Positions 1 to 10,453 of a DNA stretch of 64,000 bases are shown here, one piece after another. Source of the stretch: Trichopria drosophilae (lineage: Eukaryota > Arthropoda > Insecta > Hymenoptera > Diapriidae); NCBI GenBank assembly GCA_030407085.1, contig CM059584.1, forward strand, positions 59,535,501 through 59,599,500, in the 5' to 3' direction. Below the pieces are notes generated by a model. The model worked only from the letters and a program-made list of their open reading frames with translations, was not told the origin of the DNA and did not search any database. Position 1 is the stretch's first letter; each line of letters opens with the position of its first letter. Made by a program: the position numbers and the translations under genes.

Positions 1-848
1 AGCCACCACTTCCACGTCGCTATTTCCAATTCATTTGACGGAGAAAAAAATCGTGACATAGTGAATTTTATCGAAAAAAGGGTGCTCTTTCCGATGGTGT
101 CCATGAAATTTTGAAAAAATTTAAATGTCCATGTGAAAATGAAGGTTTTTCGTAAAAAAACACGATTTTTTTCAATAAACTTTTTTTTCAACTTTGATTT
201 TCGTCGAGTTTCCGGCTTGGAATCACTCTAAAATCTTTGTAGATCGTGTACTTTTTGTCTGAACTTAAAGTATCGATGATTTATATAATTAATTTAGGTC
301 CACAAAATTGAAAATGGCGGCCAAAACGCAAAATTTTTTACTTAAACATTCAAGAATTTTTTTCTCGAAAACTCTCGGAAACTTCTCGAAGAACGAATCG
401 ATATTAAATATTTTTCGTTGTTACAATTTTTTTCCAAAAGTTCATAGTTTTCGAGAAAAAAATTCTTGAATGTTTAAGTAAAAAATTTGGCGTTTTGGCC
501 GCCATTTTCAATTTTGTGGACCTAAATTAATTATATAAATCATCGATACTTTAAGTTCAGACAAAAAGTACACGATCTACAAAGATTTTAGAGTGATTCC
601 AAGCCGGAAACTCGACGAAAATCAAAATTGAAAAAAAAGTTTATTGAAAAAAATCGTGTTTTTTTACGAAAAACCTCCGATTTCACATGGACATTTAAAT
701 TTTTTCAAAATTTCATGGACACCGTCGGAAAGAGCACCCTTTTTTCGACAAAATTCACTATGTCACGATTTTTTTCTCCGTCAAATGAATTGGAAATAGC
801 GACGTGGAAGTGGTGGCTTAAAAAGTGTCCTTCTCGGCGTTAATGGGT
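1..848. mobile_element. Foldback MITE with piggyBac-type end (left tip outside window)
   Basis: Positions 1-395 and about 425-820 are near-perfect reverse complements centred near 410, so the element is essentially one long hairpin. The right tip reads GGCGTTAATGGG followed by TTAA (848-851). Read inward, that tip starts CCCATTAACGCCGA, as does the element beginning at 63442, which also follows a TTAA. CCC-type ends at TTAA sites are typical of piggyBac transposons and their MITEs. No transposase is encoded, so it would be non-autonomous. The small plus-strand frame at 628-843 lies inside the arm and looks like chance. The left tip (about 29 bases) is missing. The family assignment is an inference; the hairpin is directly visible. 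Confidence 0.75.
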
Positions 849-851
849 TAA

Positions 852-1466
852 TCGGATCCCCCTAATATTTTCAGTAAGAATGCATTTTGGAAAAATGTCC
901 AATAGCCAAAGTATTGTACGGTTTCAAGCAATTATGCTAATAGGCTCTGGCGAAAAACTGCCCGAACGTAATCGCGAGAAGCTGCTCGAATGCGTGATTT
1001 CCGAAGGCGTTAGCGGGAATCTGACCGAAAGCGTTGGCCAATCTTTATGTACGAGCTCTTGAGCAAACAATACGGATCACTGATTTGAAACTTTGATGCA
1101 GTGCTGTCTTCTTCTTAGCGAGCAGCAGTCATCTCGTGGACGAAAACGAACAGCCTCAAAAATTTTTTCTGTAACAAAAGAAACCATTGCGCTTCAATTG
1201 ATTATCCCAAACATCTTCATTTCGTTTCCAATAGCCCAGAAATTTTTCGTAAATATTATTAATTGATCTATTAGATTTTCAGTTGCTCAACGAGCTTTTT
1301 GCTAGTGCTGGTTAAAATAAACAAATCGATAGTTGGACCAACACTTAATAATTAGTATTTTTCTCTACTTAATTATCTAGATCAATTTCCTATCACTTAC
1401 CTGATTAATTCTTCTTCGCTCTAATTTCCAAAATTCATTCTTACTGAAAAAATTAGGGGGATCCGA
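852..1466. mobile_element. TTAA-flanked inverted-repeat MITE
   Basis: The first 38 bases (852-889, starting TCGGATCCCCCTAAT) recur as the reverse complement at 1430-1466. TTAA lies on both sides (848-851 and 1467-1470), as expected for a TTAA-targeting transposon. The left TTAA is shared with the foldback element before it. A third, inverted copy of the left end, extending over about 78 bases, is at 1788-1863, so this may be one end of a larger or composite element. The 60-codon frame at 880-1062 has no recognisable product. Confidence 0.6.
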
Positions 1467-1863
1467 TTAATGTATTTTCTTTAAACCAATTAATTGGTCT
1501 CATTATTCCGAGGACAAAAGTATTAAGGTTATGATTACTGAAAACTAAATAATATTTTACAAGATATTCTACATTTTGTGTCAAAAAATTGTTAACTTCA
1601 AACCTTTATAACTCAAAAAGTACTTAATAAAAAATATTTTATTATAGTGTTTTGGAAAGCTCTCGAGATAAGCTATAAGAATATGCAATAAAATGTAGAA
1701 GGTTCTATTTAAAAAAATAAGATTGACCTTGAAATGACCTTGAAGGACATGGTCAAGGTCAAAGTCAAGGTCATCATCTTACTCCCAGCTTGAAACCATA
1801 CAACTTTGCTATTGGACATTTTCTCCTAAGTGCATTCTAACTGAAGATATTAGGGGGGTCCGA
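1467..1863. repeat. AT-rich repeat ending in a third copy of the MITE end
   Basis: The segment 1788-1863 is the reverse complement of 852-929 with scattered mismatches, so it is a diverged terminal repeat. Just before it, 1724-1775 holds four TGACCTTGA/TCAAGGTCA half-sites in alternating orientation. Beyond the end the sequence runs into ACCCTGTATATA, an end-like string common in insect transposons. No coding frame is convincing here. Confidence 0.45.
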
Positions 1864-1867
1864 TACT

Positions 1868-3240
1868 TTTCGATGACCCTGTATATATCAGTGTCGACTA
1901 CCCTCAAGTTGGTAAAACCAAAGCGCCTCGCTGTGATCATTTTTCGAACCACCGCATCTAGAGTATCCCACCGGTACGGTGGGATACCCGAAACGCAGTG
2001 TTGTGATCTAGACTCCTGCCTGGACGTTCAGATATCCACGGCAATGTCTCTAAATATTTCGATCGCAACGATTGGAACGAAAATCCTAACAGCACGATTT
2101 AAGAGCGTTTCAACGCCACGTAGTGAAATTTCTCTCAGTGTAAAGGGACTCTATGTTTACCCAGCATATAGTGCATGGCAATATAAAAAATAAAATGAAA
2201 ATATGTCAAAATGGAAATCTGACAATGGTCATGTAAATTATGGATCTAATTATGTTTTCTCTTTTGGCATGTATGTACACCCATCTGCATTGATTATTTA
2301 GAAATTTTATATACAAATTACTTTCTAATCAATGCTTTTCTTTCATTACGTCAATATGCAAAGTGAAAAGAATTTCATAATCAAGTGTATAATGTTTTCT
2401 ATAAATCGGAATTAGATTCGTTATAAAACGATTCATTACTCACTGTACTTTGTAAACAATTGTGTTGAACTACGTGATGCTTTCAGAGAAAGAAGGGTAA
2501 ACAAAATTGGTATATACGTAGTACACGAGATGTTCCCTGCCTTTTTTTGATAAACTAACAAAGACTGCTAGAGAAGACGTTAGTGTTAATGCTCATGTGT
2601 TACGACGACAACTGTCGAAAACCCGTTGGCTATACCGACGGATATAAAATGAAGAAAGTTGTATGTTACATGTATACTTCTATTTCTGTTCACACCGCGT
2701 GAGCGCGACTGCGCGGCAGCCATGGAACTAATTCGCCTTGTTAAAAGTTGTCAACGATATATCGTACGATAGTTTAGCTGCCTTGAATTCATCAGTTACC
2801 CTACGGTATTCCTAGAAAATACTGTCTACTGATGTATTCTACAGTGTCTTCAGATTGCGTAACTATTACAACCTCATTTTTTTTTTGTACGACTTTTTCG
2901 GCCATGAAGCCGAACGGCGAGGCTCAGCAACAAATCGCTGTCTTTCAGACTGACCGCAAGATACACCGTCTTCACACAGGTATTCCATAAGCTCTCAGGG
3001 TGCTTGTATGAGACCCCTGTTGTTAAGGTGTGCAATCATTTATGCGATAGCTGCAGATCGTCTTTAGATGGCGCCATACTTACATTTGTCTCGAGAATGT
3101 AGGAAACTGCAGAAACCTACATTAAGTACAGCAGCGGTCACGAGTCGATTCCCGTCTGACAGACAATACGTCGGAATATAAACTTAATAACATGTCTCGT
3201 CTTACATATTGCGAGCTGCTGCTGAGAATATAATTTCGAA
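1868..3240. other. Unassigned AT-rich DNA
   Basis: No gene recognised. A 106-codon frame at 1873-2193 has no family resemblance and no supporting signals. A perfect 25-base hairpin (11-bp arms, 3-nt loop) is at 1963-1987. Confidence 0.4.
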
Positions 3241-3249
3241 AAATTGTTA

Positions 3250-3318
3250 CCCGGCGAGGCTCGAACTCACGACCTACGACTTCGTAGTTCAGTACGTTAC
3301 CGCCTTAGCCACGAAGCC
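3250..3318 (-). pseudogene. Degenerate tRNA-like sequence (tRNA pseudogene or SINE head)
   Basis: On the minus strand a TGGCTAAGGCGG string (3300-3311) fits an internal A box. GTGAG-TTCGAGC-CTCGC (3254-3270) folds into a 5-bp T arm with a TTCGA loop, which fits a B box. The region between does not fold into a proper anticodon arm, and I could not pair a good acceptor stem, so a functional tRNA is unlikely. A tRNA-derived SINE or old tRNA pseudogene explains it best. Confidence 0.4.
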
Positions 3319-4106
3319 GATTTCATTGACATCAGAAAGATTTGCCCTAAGACCATTTTATGGCACTTTAGTGGGACTATTTTCTGGCAAAATACTCAAA
3401 GTATGCAAGAAAGCTTCAAAAATATATTATTATGTTTCAGAGGTTTAAGTCTGCCAAAAATTCAGAGTCAAAATATGCTACAAAATACATGTTCTTGAAG
3501 TTTTGTGAGTTTGCCAATCATAAACTAATAAAATAGAGACAATTATAAATTTTCAGAAATTTAATAAAAATCATGGTTAAGTTGGAACATCTCGAAAAAA
3601 ATATTTTGACGTAATATTTGGTATATTCTATATTCTCAATTTTTTTCAATAAAATTGTATTTGATAGTTCTCAAAAAAAAAATAAAATTTAAAAACCCTA
3701 CATACGGCAATATCTCCGAAAAGGGGTGGGAGTTGAAATTAAAAATTTCACCAAATCTTTTTTCTTGGGACAGCGAACTTCTTGGTGATAGTAAATTCCG
3801 TTTGAGGGCCGATTGACCCCTCTTAACCTTCTAGAGCCTTTGCGACTAACACGGAGTGTATTCTAGCGATGCCTATGAAACAATAAAACATTGTAAAAAT
3901 CAATTTTGTTAATAACAAATTAATTTTTAAATCGCGATTGTCAGAATCCGCTCATTGGCAGCTTCACCATTGAAAAGTCTGTGGGGCACTTTCGATTTCA
4001 AAAAACATTGAGAAAGATAAGTTCCTTACAAAGAAAGGAAGGTTTTCGGAAAATTTGCGGTTGATTGGAATTAAACTTGGAAAGTTATTGCGATTCTATA
4101 TTAAGT

Positions 4107-4170
4107 GCGCGGCGAAGCTCGGTAGAGCGCTACCGTTCAGCATAAGGGATGCGTGACCAGCGGATTCAAC
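4107..4170 (+). pseudogene. Second degenerate tRNA-like sequence
   Basis: AGCTCGGTAGAGCGC (4115-4129) closely resembles a tRNA D arm/A box, and about 35 bases later AGCGGATTCAAC resembles a decayed B box. The anticodon region cannot be assigned with confidence. It is too degenerate for a working tRNA. The DNA between 3319 and 4106 is AT-rich with nothing else I can name. Confidence 0.35.
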
Positions 4171-4348
4171 AATATATCTATTTTTATCTGGTTTTTATTT
4201 ATGTTATTGAGAAAGCATTAGGTTAAAAATTAATCAGTTGTAAACAAGTGATAAAATCAGGAACTTTGTAGCTTTTTAAGAACAATTTTTGCCATAATTA
4301 CTTCATTCCGTATAGGATTTCATCTTTGTTCAAAACCTTTATTGTCTC

Positions 4349-5050
4349 TAATACGACCCGAGGGTCGTAACAGCGCTAGTGGTGGATTAGGATTCTTAAT
4401 TAAACTCCGTGACGTTTATTATTTGCACGCCGTCCACCAACTGACTTCTCCGATGCGGTTTCGAAACGGGAGCGGAGTTCGTCGTCGGATTTCTTTCCAA
4501 ACGTGTGACTATCGCTGGGCTTCACCGTAAAAGGATGCACTTCGTGTATATTCTCACGATGGGTAAATGATAGTCAGCTTATTTATTGAAACAAATGATA
4601 CAATGTGGGTGGGACGGACGCTACGGACCACCAGTACGTAACACCTCTCTACCACGAAATATCGGCGTCCTCGCCGATGTACAAAAATCTTTATTTCTGT
4701 CGTATCACCTCGGCTCTTTGAAAAATCGGCGTCCTCGCCGATGGACATGATAGGGGTAGTACTTATTTTTTATGCGATCCTCTAAAGACAATAAACCTTA
4801 ATGTCTATAAATTGTATTGTTTCTTAAGCATCTCTATATTGAATATACTTCCTGTAAACACAATCACAACACACAGTCACTGACACTTTCCCGCAGATTG
4901 CGAAACACGATGTGAAGGAGACAGACGATAGCTTTGCTTCCCTACGCATCCTGCACAGTGCCTTTGATTGAGAATGTAAAATATTGGTGGGGCGCAGCGT
5001 CGTAGACGCTGCGGCTGAGTACGAACCATCGCAAAAGAGGAGAAGCAATG
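4349..5050 (-). repeat. 3' LTR of the minus-strand element (upper limit uncertain)
   Basis: The segment 4349-4627 matches 6979-7266 with many scattered mismatches and small indels, so the insertion is old. The upper limit is inferred from a purine-rich minus-strand tract at about 5046-5075 that could be the polypurine tract. Two copies of an identical 7-bp hairpin, ATCGGCG-TCCT-CGCCGAT, lie at about 4663-4680 and 4726-4743. Confidence 0.5.
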
Positions 5051-5383
5051 ACTATCTCTTTCTCTCCTCGCCCCGTTCATCTGGCGGTAGCTCGGGAGGA
5101 GGCGTCAAAAATGCACTAACAAATGTCACTATTTGATTCCTTTAATTCAGATTTTCCGCTTTTTGCGCATTTCGTGGCACCTTATAACCTTTTCTAGAAG
5201 AATGCGGACTACAAATTGGAAGGACACGTTTTCGATTGATGCTAGTTCTCTTCCATCTTTCGTTTTAGATGTGATTCGCGGATTTTGCCCATCGCAACAA
5301 GTGCTTCGAAGTACTATTCAATGTTTGCCTGATGTTGATGATTCCTCTCTAAAATGTTATTATTCACTGATTTCAAAACTAGA

Positions 5384-6016
5384 TTAGATATTCCAGAGAG
5401 CTCGGCAAGTTTCCGAACTTTTTATTCTTTCTTTTCTTCTCACCTTTTCACTAGGCTCTTTATTGTTACCATCACGGGATGAACGTTTTCGTAGATTTTT
5501 AGGAAGTTCAGTGGGTGAAGCATTTTGTACTTCGCCGTTATCGCAGGTTGTGAGATGGTGATCCTCGACGATCGGTTCGCCTTTGGCTGCATGGCATGAG
5601 CGGCGAGGTAGTATATCTCTAGCCAACCCGTCTTTGTTGCTTAAACCATGGACCGGAGGCTGCTCTTTTTCGCCGTTGGCTGAATGGTACGGATGGCGAG
5701 GTAGTACATCTTTAGCCAATCCGTCCTTTTCGCACGTTACATTTTGGAGCAACTCTTCTGTTTCCATGTTGAACATGCCGGGGGACTGACATGTCTGCGT
5801 GGAAACATTCACGCCATTGACCGCGTGGCACTGGTGGCGAGATAGCCCATCTCCAGCCATAATTTCTTCCGATACGTTGGGCACTAAAACTTCATGCGTA
5901 TTTGGGATGATTCTTGATTCTTCATAATTCTCAACAATTACCCGTACATGTGCAATTTTAGGAAGTTTCCATTCTGAAATTTCGGACACTTCTTCATACA
6001 CGATATTTTCGTACAC
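5384..6016 (-). CDS. Unrecognised retroelement protein with three internal repeats
   Basis: This 210-codon minus-strand frame lies between gag and the 3' LTR of the deleted LTR element. I do not recognise a family. The middle carries three imperfect repeats of a unit resembling DGLA-(R/K)-D-x-LPR-x3-H-x2-x-GE, spaced roughly 30-50 residues apart, which look tandemly duplicated at DNA level. The last 40 residues are very basic (RKRSS, KVRRKER), suggesting nucleic-acid or nuclear interaction. It could be the C-terminal tail of Pol, a linker after gag, or an accessory product. The start codon at 6014-6016 is simply the first in frame. Confidence 0.45.
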   Translation of the reverse strand: MYENIVYEEVSEISEWKLPKIAHVRVIVENYEESRIIPNTHEVLVPNVSEEIMAGDGLSRHQCHAVNGVNVSTQTCQSPGMFNMETEELLQNVTCEKDGLAKDVLPRHPYHSANGEKEQPPVHGLSNKDGLARDILPRRSCHAAKGEPIVEDHHLTTCDNGEVQNASPTELPKNLRKRSSRDGNNKEPSEKVRRKERIKSSETCRALWNI

Positions 6017-6178
6017 AAAATTGTTGGTTAGTATGCAATATACCTGTTCTAAAGGTGATTTAGGTTCTTGATATTTCTTGTACTAAGTTACCGGTATTTT
6101 GGACTTACGGTCGGTTGGCAAATATGTATCAGATTTGTGTGATATAACGGATGTAGATGGATGGGATCTGGCGATATT

Positions 6179-6715
6179 CTACGCAGTTGAATTGATTTCA
6201 TGTGAAATCGGCAAGATTATAGGAAGGGTGTTCTTGTAGCATTTATGTGGCCGCCTGCTCCTGGGTTCTGTGTCCGTCTGGAGAGTGTTTAGCGTGTCAG
6301 AATTAGTTTCGACCCTAGCCCGTTTCTTTCTTCGCAACGGAACTTGTGACAGTCGTCGCGATTTTCTTACAATGTCAATTTTCTTTGCATCCACCTGACC
6401 GGTGTTCTCTATGGCAATCATGGCATCAGACACGGTCTGCGGATTGACTCGTAGCACTCTAATTTCCATTTCTTCATCTCTCAACCCCGCTATAGGATCA
6501 TCCACTCTATTGCGCTCAAATTTTCGCCTAAAGTGGTTCCTGAATTCCGTACAGTATTCTTCCAACTCAAGCGCTGTTATCCCATGTTCATACAAATCTA
6601 CCACGCGTTCTATGTAGTCTACAACGCTCTCCTGCCGCCCCTGTTGTATGGTCGACATGAGCCTACTACAAATCCAAAAGTCCATTTTCACCATTAATGT
6701 ATACCACAAACACAC
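6179..6715 (-). CDS. Gag-like capsid protein (retrotransposon)
   Basis: This 178-codon frame is the first after the primer-binding site. Its middle reads like insect retrotransposon gag: an ESVVDYIERV helix, then a DLYEHG region, then FRRKFERNRVDDPIAGLRDEEM and a VNPQTVSDAMIAIE helix. The C terminus is basic (RKSRR, LRRKKR), consistent with RNA binding in place of a zinc knuckle, which is not seen. Full gags of this type are longer, so the N terminus may be missing or start upstream of the first ATG. Gag would assemble virus-like particles and package RNA. Homology is inferred from pattern, not a database search. Confidence 0.55.
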   Translation of the reverse strand: MCLWYTLMVKMDFWICSRLMSTIQQGRQESVVDYIERVVDLYEHGITALELEEYCTEFRNHFRRKFERNRVDDPIAGLRDEEMEIRVLRVNPQTVSDAMIAIENTGQVDAKKIDIVRKSRRLSQVPLRRKKRARVETNSDTLNTLQTDTEPRSRRPHKCYKNTLPIILPISHEINSTA

Positions 6716-6978
6716 CCTTCAACAACTCACTCGCGTAGTTCTTAAGATTGAAATATTTTCTTGAAAATTCTTTGGGAGGGATAAAACGTCTTCCTCGGGA
6801 TACGCGCACAGAAAGATACGCGACGCGTGCGATTTTAAAAATAATATTTTCGCGTATCCCGATTTAAAAAGAACCCTTCGTAGTGAGAGGGGGTTCTATC
6901 ACTCCGCGTTAAGGGGATCGACACCCCAGCGCGAAAAAAATCGCGCGCGGAGGGCCACTTCTGACACCAATTTTTATC

Positions 6979-7270
6979 TGTTACGACCCGATGGTCGGTG
7001 GTGGATTAGGATTCTTTATTAAAATCCGCGACGTTTATTATTTGCACGCCGTCCACCAACTGACTTCTCCGATGCGGTCTCGAAAGGAGAGCGCAAAGGA
7101 GTTCGTCGTCGGATTTCTTTCCAACCGTGTGACTTTGCTGAGGGTGCATTTCCTTCGCTCGGCTTCACCGTGCGAGGATGGACCTCGTGCATATTCTCAC
7201 GGTGGATAAATGATAGTCAGCTTATTTATTGGAACAAAGGATACAATATGGGTGGGACGGACGCTACGTA
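6979..7270 (-). repeat. 5' LTR of the minus-strand element (truncated)
   Basis: It matches 4349-4627. On the minus strand it ends in GTAACA, nine bases before the primer-binding string. The match stops at about 7266, so the U3 part is lost. Confidence 0.6.
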
Positions 7271-7281
7271 TCACCGCGTAT

Positions 7282-7420
7282 CGCACTGGCTGGTGGATGA
7301 CCGAACGAGACCAATCCCAAAATGGGAGACGTGTCAGATCCGAGTGACATGTCTCAATACTTTATACAAATGGTTCACTAACATCTTGAACGAAGGTATT
7401 GAGAACGCCGCGAACCGGTG
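7282..7420 (+). pseudogene. R4/Dong-like retrotransposon fragment (RT N-terminal part)
   Basis: This piece aligns with about 30964-31105 of the R4/Dong-type element, covering the HWLVEGRTTLIPKSG to CLNTLYKLFTNILNERIEK part of the RT. It differs by point changes and small deletions that break the frame. It abuts the truncated LTR on the left and a foldback element on the right. It is a third, much older copy of the family. Confidence 0.75.
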
Positions 7421-7421
7421 C

Positions 7422-8551
7422 AACTGGATTTTTTCGATCAAAAAAGTCTACAGCCCTCAGTTCTGGACCGATCGGAATAAATTTTTGTTTAATTAAAGCT
7501 TATAAAATTTCCAAGAGATCCCTCGAGGCCGATTTTAAAATGTCATTCCAAAAGTAACAGTATTTTCCGCGAAAAGTGACGAAAGTAAATTTTTTCGTTA
7601 AAACATGCCTACAGCCCTCAATTCTGTACCAATCGGAGAAAATTTATTTTTAAATTGAAGCTTATTAAATTTCAAAGAGATCTCTCGAGGCCGATTTTCA
7701 AATTTCGTTTCAAAAATAACAGTTTTTCGATGAAAATGACAAAACTGGATATTTTTGTTCAGAAATCTGTACAGCCCTCAATTCTGAACCAATCGGAGTA
7801 CATTTTTTTTCAAATTGATGCTTATTAAATTTCGAAGAGATCTCTCGAGGCTGATTTTAACATTTCGTTTCAAAAATAACAGTTTTTCGATGAAAATGAC
7901 AATACTGGATGTTTTCGTTCAAAATTCTGTACAGCCCTCATGACGTTATTGTCATAAATATTGCATTTTTGTACATCAGATTCTATTATTCAATAGTGGA
8001 AAAATTAGATTTTTATTTATCACGACTTATTCTTGTCAACTGTCATTTTTACGGTTGAAATAATTGTCGTTTGTCATTCCTCGCGGAAAAACTGTTATTT
8101 TTGAAACGAAATTTGAAAATGGGACTCGAGAGATCTCTTTAAAATTTAATAAGCTTCAATTTGAAAAAAAATTACTCTGATTGGTTCAGAATTGAGGGCT
8201 GTACAGAATTTTGAACGAAAACATCCAGTATTGTCATTTTCATCGAAAAACTGTTATTTTTGAAACGAAATTTGAAAATGGGCCTCGAGAGATCTCTTTG
8301 AAATTTAATAAGCTTCAATTTAAAACAAAATTTTCTCCGATTGGTTCAGAATTGGGGGCTGTAGACATTTTTTAACGAAAATATTCACTTTCGTCACTTT
8401 TCGCGGAAAATACTGTTACTTTTGGAATTACATTTTAAAATCGGCCTCGAGGGATCTCTTGGAAATTTTATAAGCTTTAATTAAAAAAATATTAATTCCG
8501 ATCGGTCCAGAACTGAGGGCTGTAGACTTTTTTGAACGAAATAATCCAGTT
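7422..8551. mobile_element. Foldback element with tandem-repeat arms (about 160-bp units)
   Basis: The left arm (about 7422-7940) contains about three direct repeats of a roughly 160-bp unit; the marker CAGCCCTCA recurs at 7451, 7612, 7772 and 7932. The right arm (about 8085-8551) has the same unit inverted, with TGAGGGCTG-like markers near 8193, 8353 and 8514. The outer ends AACTGGATT and AATCCAGTT are exact inverted repeats. The 145-bp spacer holds no gene. The architecture resembles Foldback-type elements; no transposase is present, and the family is not assigned. Confidence 0.7.
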
Positions 8552-8721
8552 TTGAACGTCTGCGCGACGTAACAGTATCATTAACGTTTTTGTCTGCAAG
8601 CTCATATTGAACCATTTAATTGAATATTTATATAAAACAGTTAAAAGAAATGTTTCTGAAATAATAATATAATACAACTGATTCTGTAATAGGGGTTTGA
8701 TTTATCATTTATAATATAACG

Positions 8722-8972
8722 TGATCAAACCCCTATGCAAGTATATATGGAAAGACCGCCGCATATAAAAAAACTAAGTAATTACGGCAAAGATTGTTTT
8801 ACAGTTATTTTTGTCGTAAAGGTTATGTTAAAAAAAATTATATTTTAAATGTTTTTTTTTTAAATATTTATTAGCCATTTATACTCGGTTAAATAAACTT
8901 TTAAATGATATTTTTATACTTTTGTTTTAATTTTTTTTAAAGGATGGTAATGATTTTTACGTTCTTTGCTTA
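8722..8972. repeat. Dispersed repeat family, copy 1
   Basis: Matches 14377-14607 in the same orientation over about 250 bases, from TGATCAAAC through TTTTATACTTTTGTTTTAAT to GTTCTTTGCTTA, with indels. A 13-bp inverted pair (ATAGGGGTTTGAT at 8691 and its complement ending near 8735) overlaps the left end. AT-rich, non-coding, unclassified. Confidence 0.65.
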
Positions 8973-8974
8973 GT

Positions 8975-9853
8975 AAGTAGTAGTAGTATAAGTTTATTTA
9001 CACGTAAATGAATTACAAAAAAATTCTTGAGGGTGGAGGGCACCAATAAATAATACAACAAGAACAAGAATGGTACACAACGCTTTCGATATACTGGCAC
9101 TTATGAAACAAATCGCACGCAATTGCAATATTAAACGAATGTGACTAAACAATTAAAAAACAAGGATCTAAACTTGGCCTAATACTATACAAAATAATGG
9201 ACTGGGACTGCTATAATGCACAATATAGATTATAATTCCAGGAGAAATTGTCTCTTAGCGAAGCAAGAACTGACAAAGCCAAAAAGGATCTTCAGCACAC
9301 GAGGGTCGGCAGAGTGGAGCAGAAAGGTTCGCCAAAATGCTACTGCGACGGAGTATGGATCTTGAAGGGGTAGAAATTGGACAGTTGCACAGGATGTGAA
9401 TTAAAGTCTCCCTTTCACCCGTCTTGCAAATAGAGCATGGGTCATTCGGGTTGTAAGCATAGAACGTATTACCGACACAAAACGAACGCGATAATATAGT
9501 GGCCGTTTTCAACTGTATTTTTAGGCGCAAATAGGAAAGCTAGCAACGTTCCGGAGCAAGAGAGGCCAGTCCGTCGGAGAGTTGTCTATATATAGGCAGC
9601 TGGATTGAATCCGACTCGAACTAGCGTTTAAGGTCGCGATTTCGCTGAAGGGACTCAACATTTCTCCCTGCAGAACACCGTCAATCACCCTGACTCGGTC
9701 AGTAGAGCCACCCGCACATACAATAGACGATTCGGCTGAATCATAAAAGGCCTTAAACACCCTAACCATTTTGGCGCGATTTCTGGGGCAGGGCACGCTT
9801 CGCGTAGCCCCACTGACGAGTCCCTGAGCGGGTCCGGGACGAAACATCAGCAA
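8975..9853 (-). pseudogene. Non-LTR retrotransposon remnant: RT fragment plus C-terminal zinc knuckle
   Basis: On the minus strand, 9521-9853 encodes a short RT piece with FKAFYD and GVLQGEMLSPF (the strand-turn motif before the catalytic box). It then jumps to 9255-9530, a C-terminal CCHC domain of the form C-x2-C-x7-ETLIHILCNC. The RT catalytic box and thumb are missing, so this is an internally deleted relic. The 3' side ends in a TAC/ACT triplet run (about 8978-8995), as does the plus-strand element ending near 43696, which suggests related families. It is a Jockey/I-type element by its C terminus. Confidence 0.65.
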
Positions 9854-10450
9854 ACTCGTAATAACTAATGCATGTTATATTGTGCGTGGCATTTCTTGCC
9901 CGAGTTAATAGTTCATTCAACGTTTGTCCTTGAAATAGGACAACGACGGCTTTCTCAATGTTCATACCCCCTTCCCCTGGGGCCAGAGATGCTCTCTATT
10001 TTATTAATTGCACTTGCGCCGTATACAGTCCATCAGAAAGCCCCTATTTCCCAAACATTTTGGCCCTTCGAGCCGGATTGAGAGCCCCCTTTGTCTTGGG
10101 TAAAGGGACGAGATTAAAAATGGTTATGTAGACGCGTATATCTGCATGCGTAATAGACGCGACTAGCGCGAATACGAAACGCATAAATATCACCCTCACC
10201 CGAAACTACGGCCTACTTGCCCACTCATGCTGCAGGGGTATGAGAATTACATAGAATAATGAGTTATTGCCACCGGTGTTATCTAATGACTTGTCACTGT
10301 ATCGGTACAAAATATCTGTTAAGAGATTCTAGGCACCCTAGGGGATACCCACAAACCCCTCTCTTCTGCCGACGTCATTCCTTCTCTTGCCCGGCTAAGC
10401 GTCCTTTTTTTCTATTGGTTTGAAGGAGGACCCCGCGGCTTGGTTTCTTC
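9854..10450. other. Unassigned DNA
   Basis: No gene, repeat or motif recognised. Short frames here show no family features. Confidence 0.4.
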
Positions 10451-10453
10451 AGT

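Larger units (their letters stand above)
4349..7270 (-). mobile_element. Minus-strand LTR retrotransposon, gag-only (pol deleted)
   Basis: About 280 bp of direct repeat (4349-4627 and 6979-7266) flank two minus-strand frames, including a gag-like one. Next to the upper repeat, the minus strand reads TGGTGTCAGAAGTGG (6955-6969), a primer-binding-site string common in Ty3/gypsy elements. That fixes the orientation: 5' LTR at the high coordinate, 3' LTR at the low one. No protease, RT, RNase H or integrase is visible between the LTRs, so the copy is an internally deleted, non-autonomous derivative. The 5' LTR is cut at about 7270, where an R4-like fragment follows. Confidence 0.7.

Noticed and set aside
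1963..1987. Perfect 25-base hairpin as a terminator
   Set aside because: No gene upstream and no T run; eukaryotic context makes a bacterial-type terminator meaningless.
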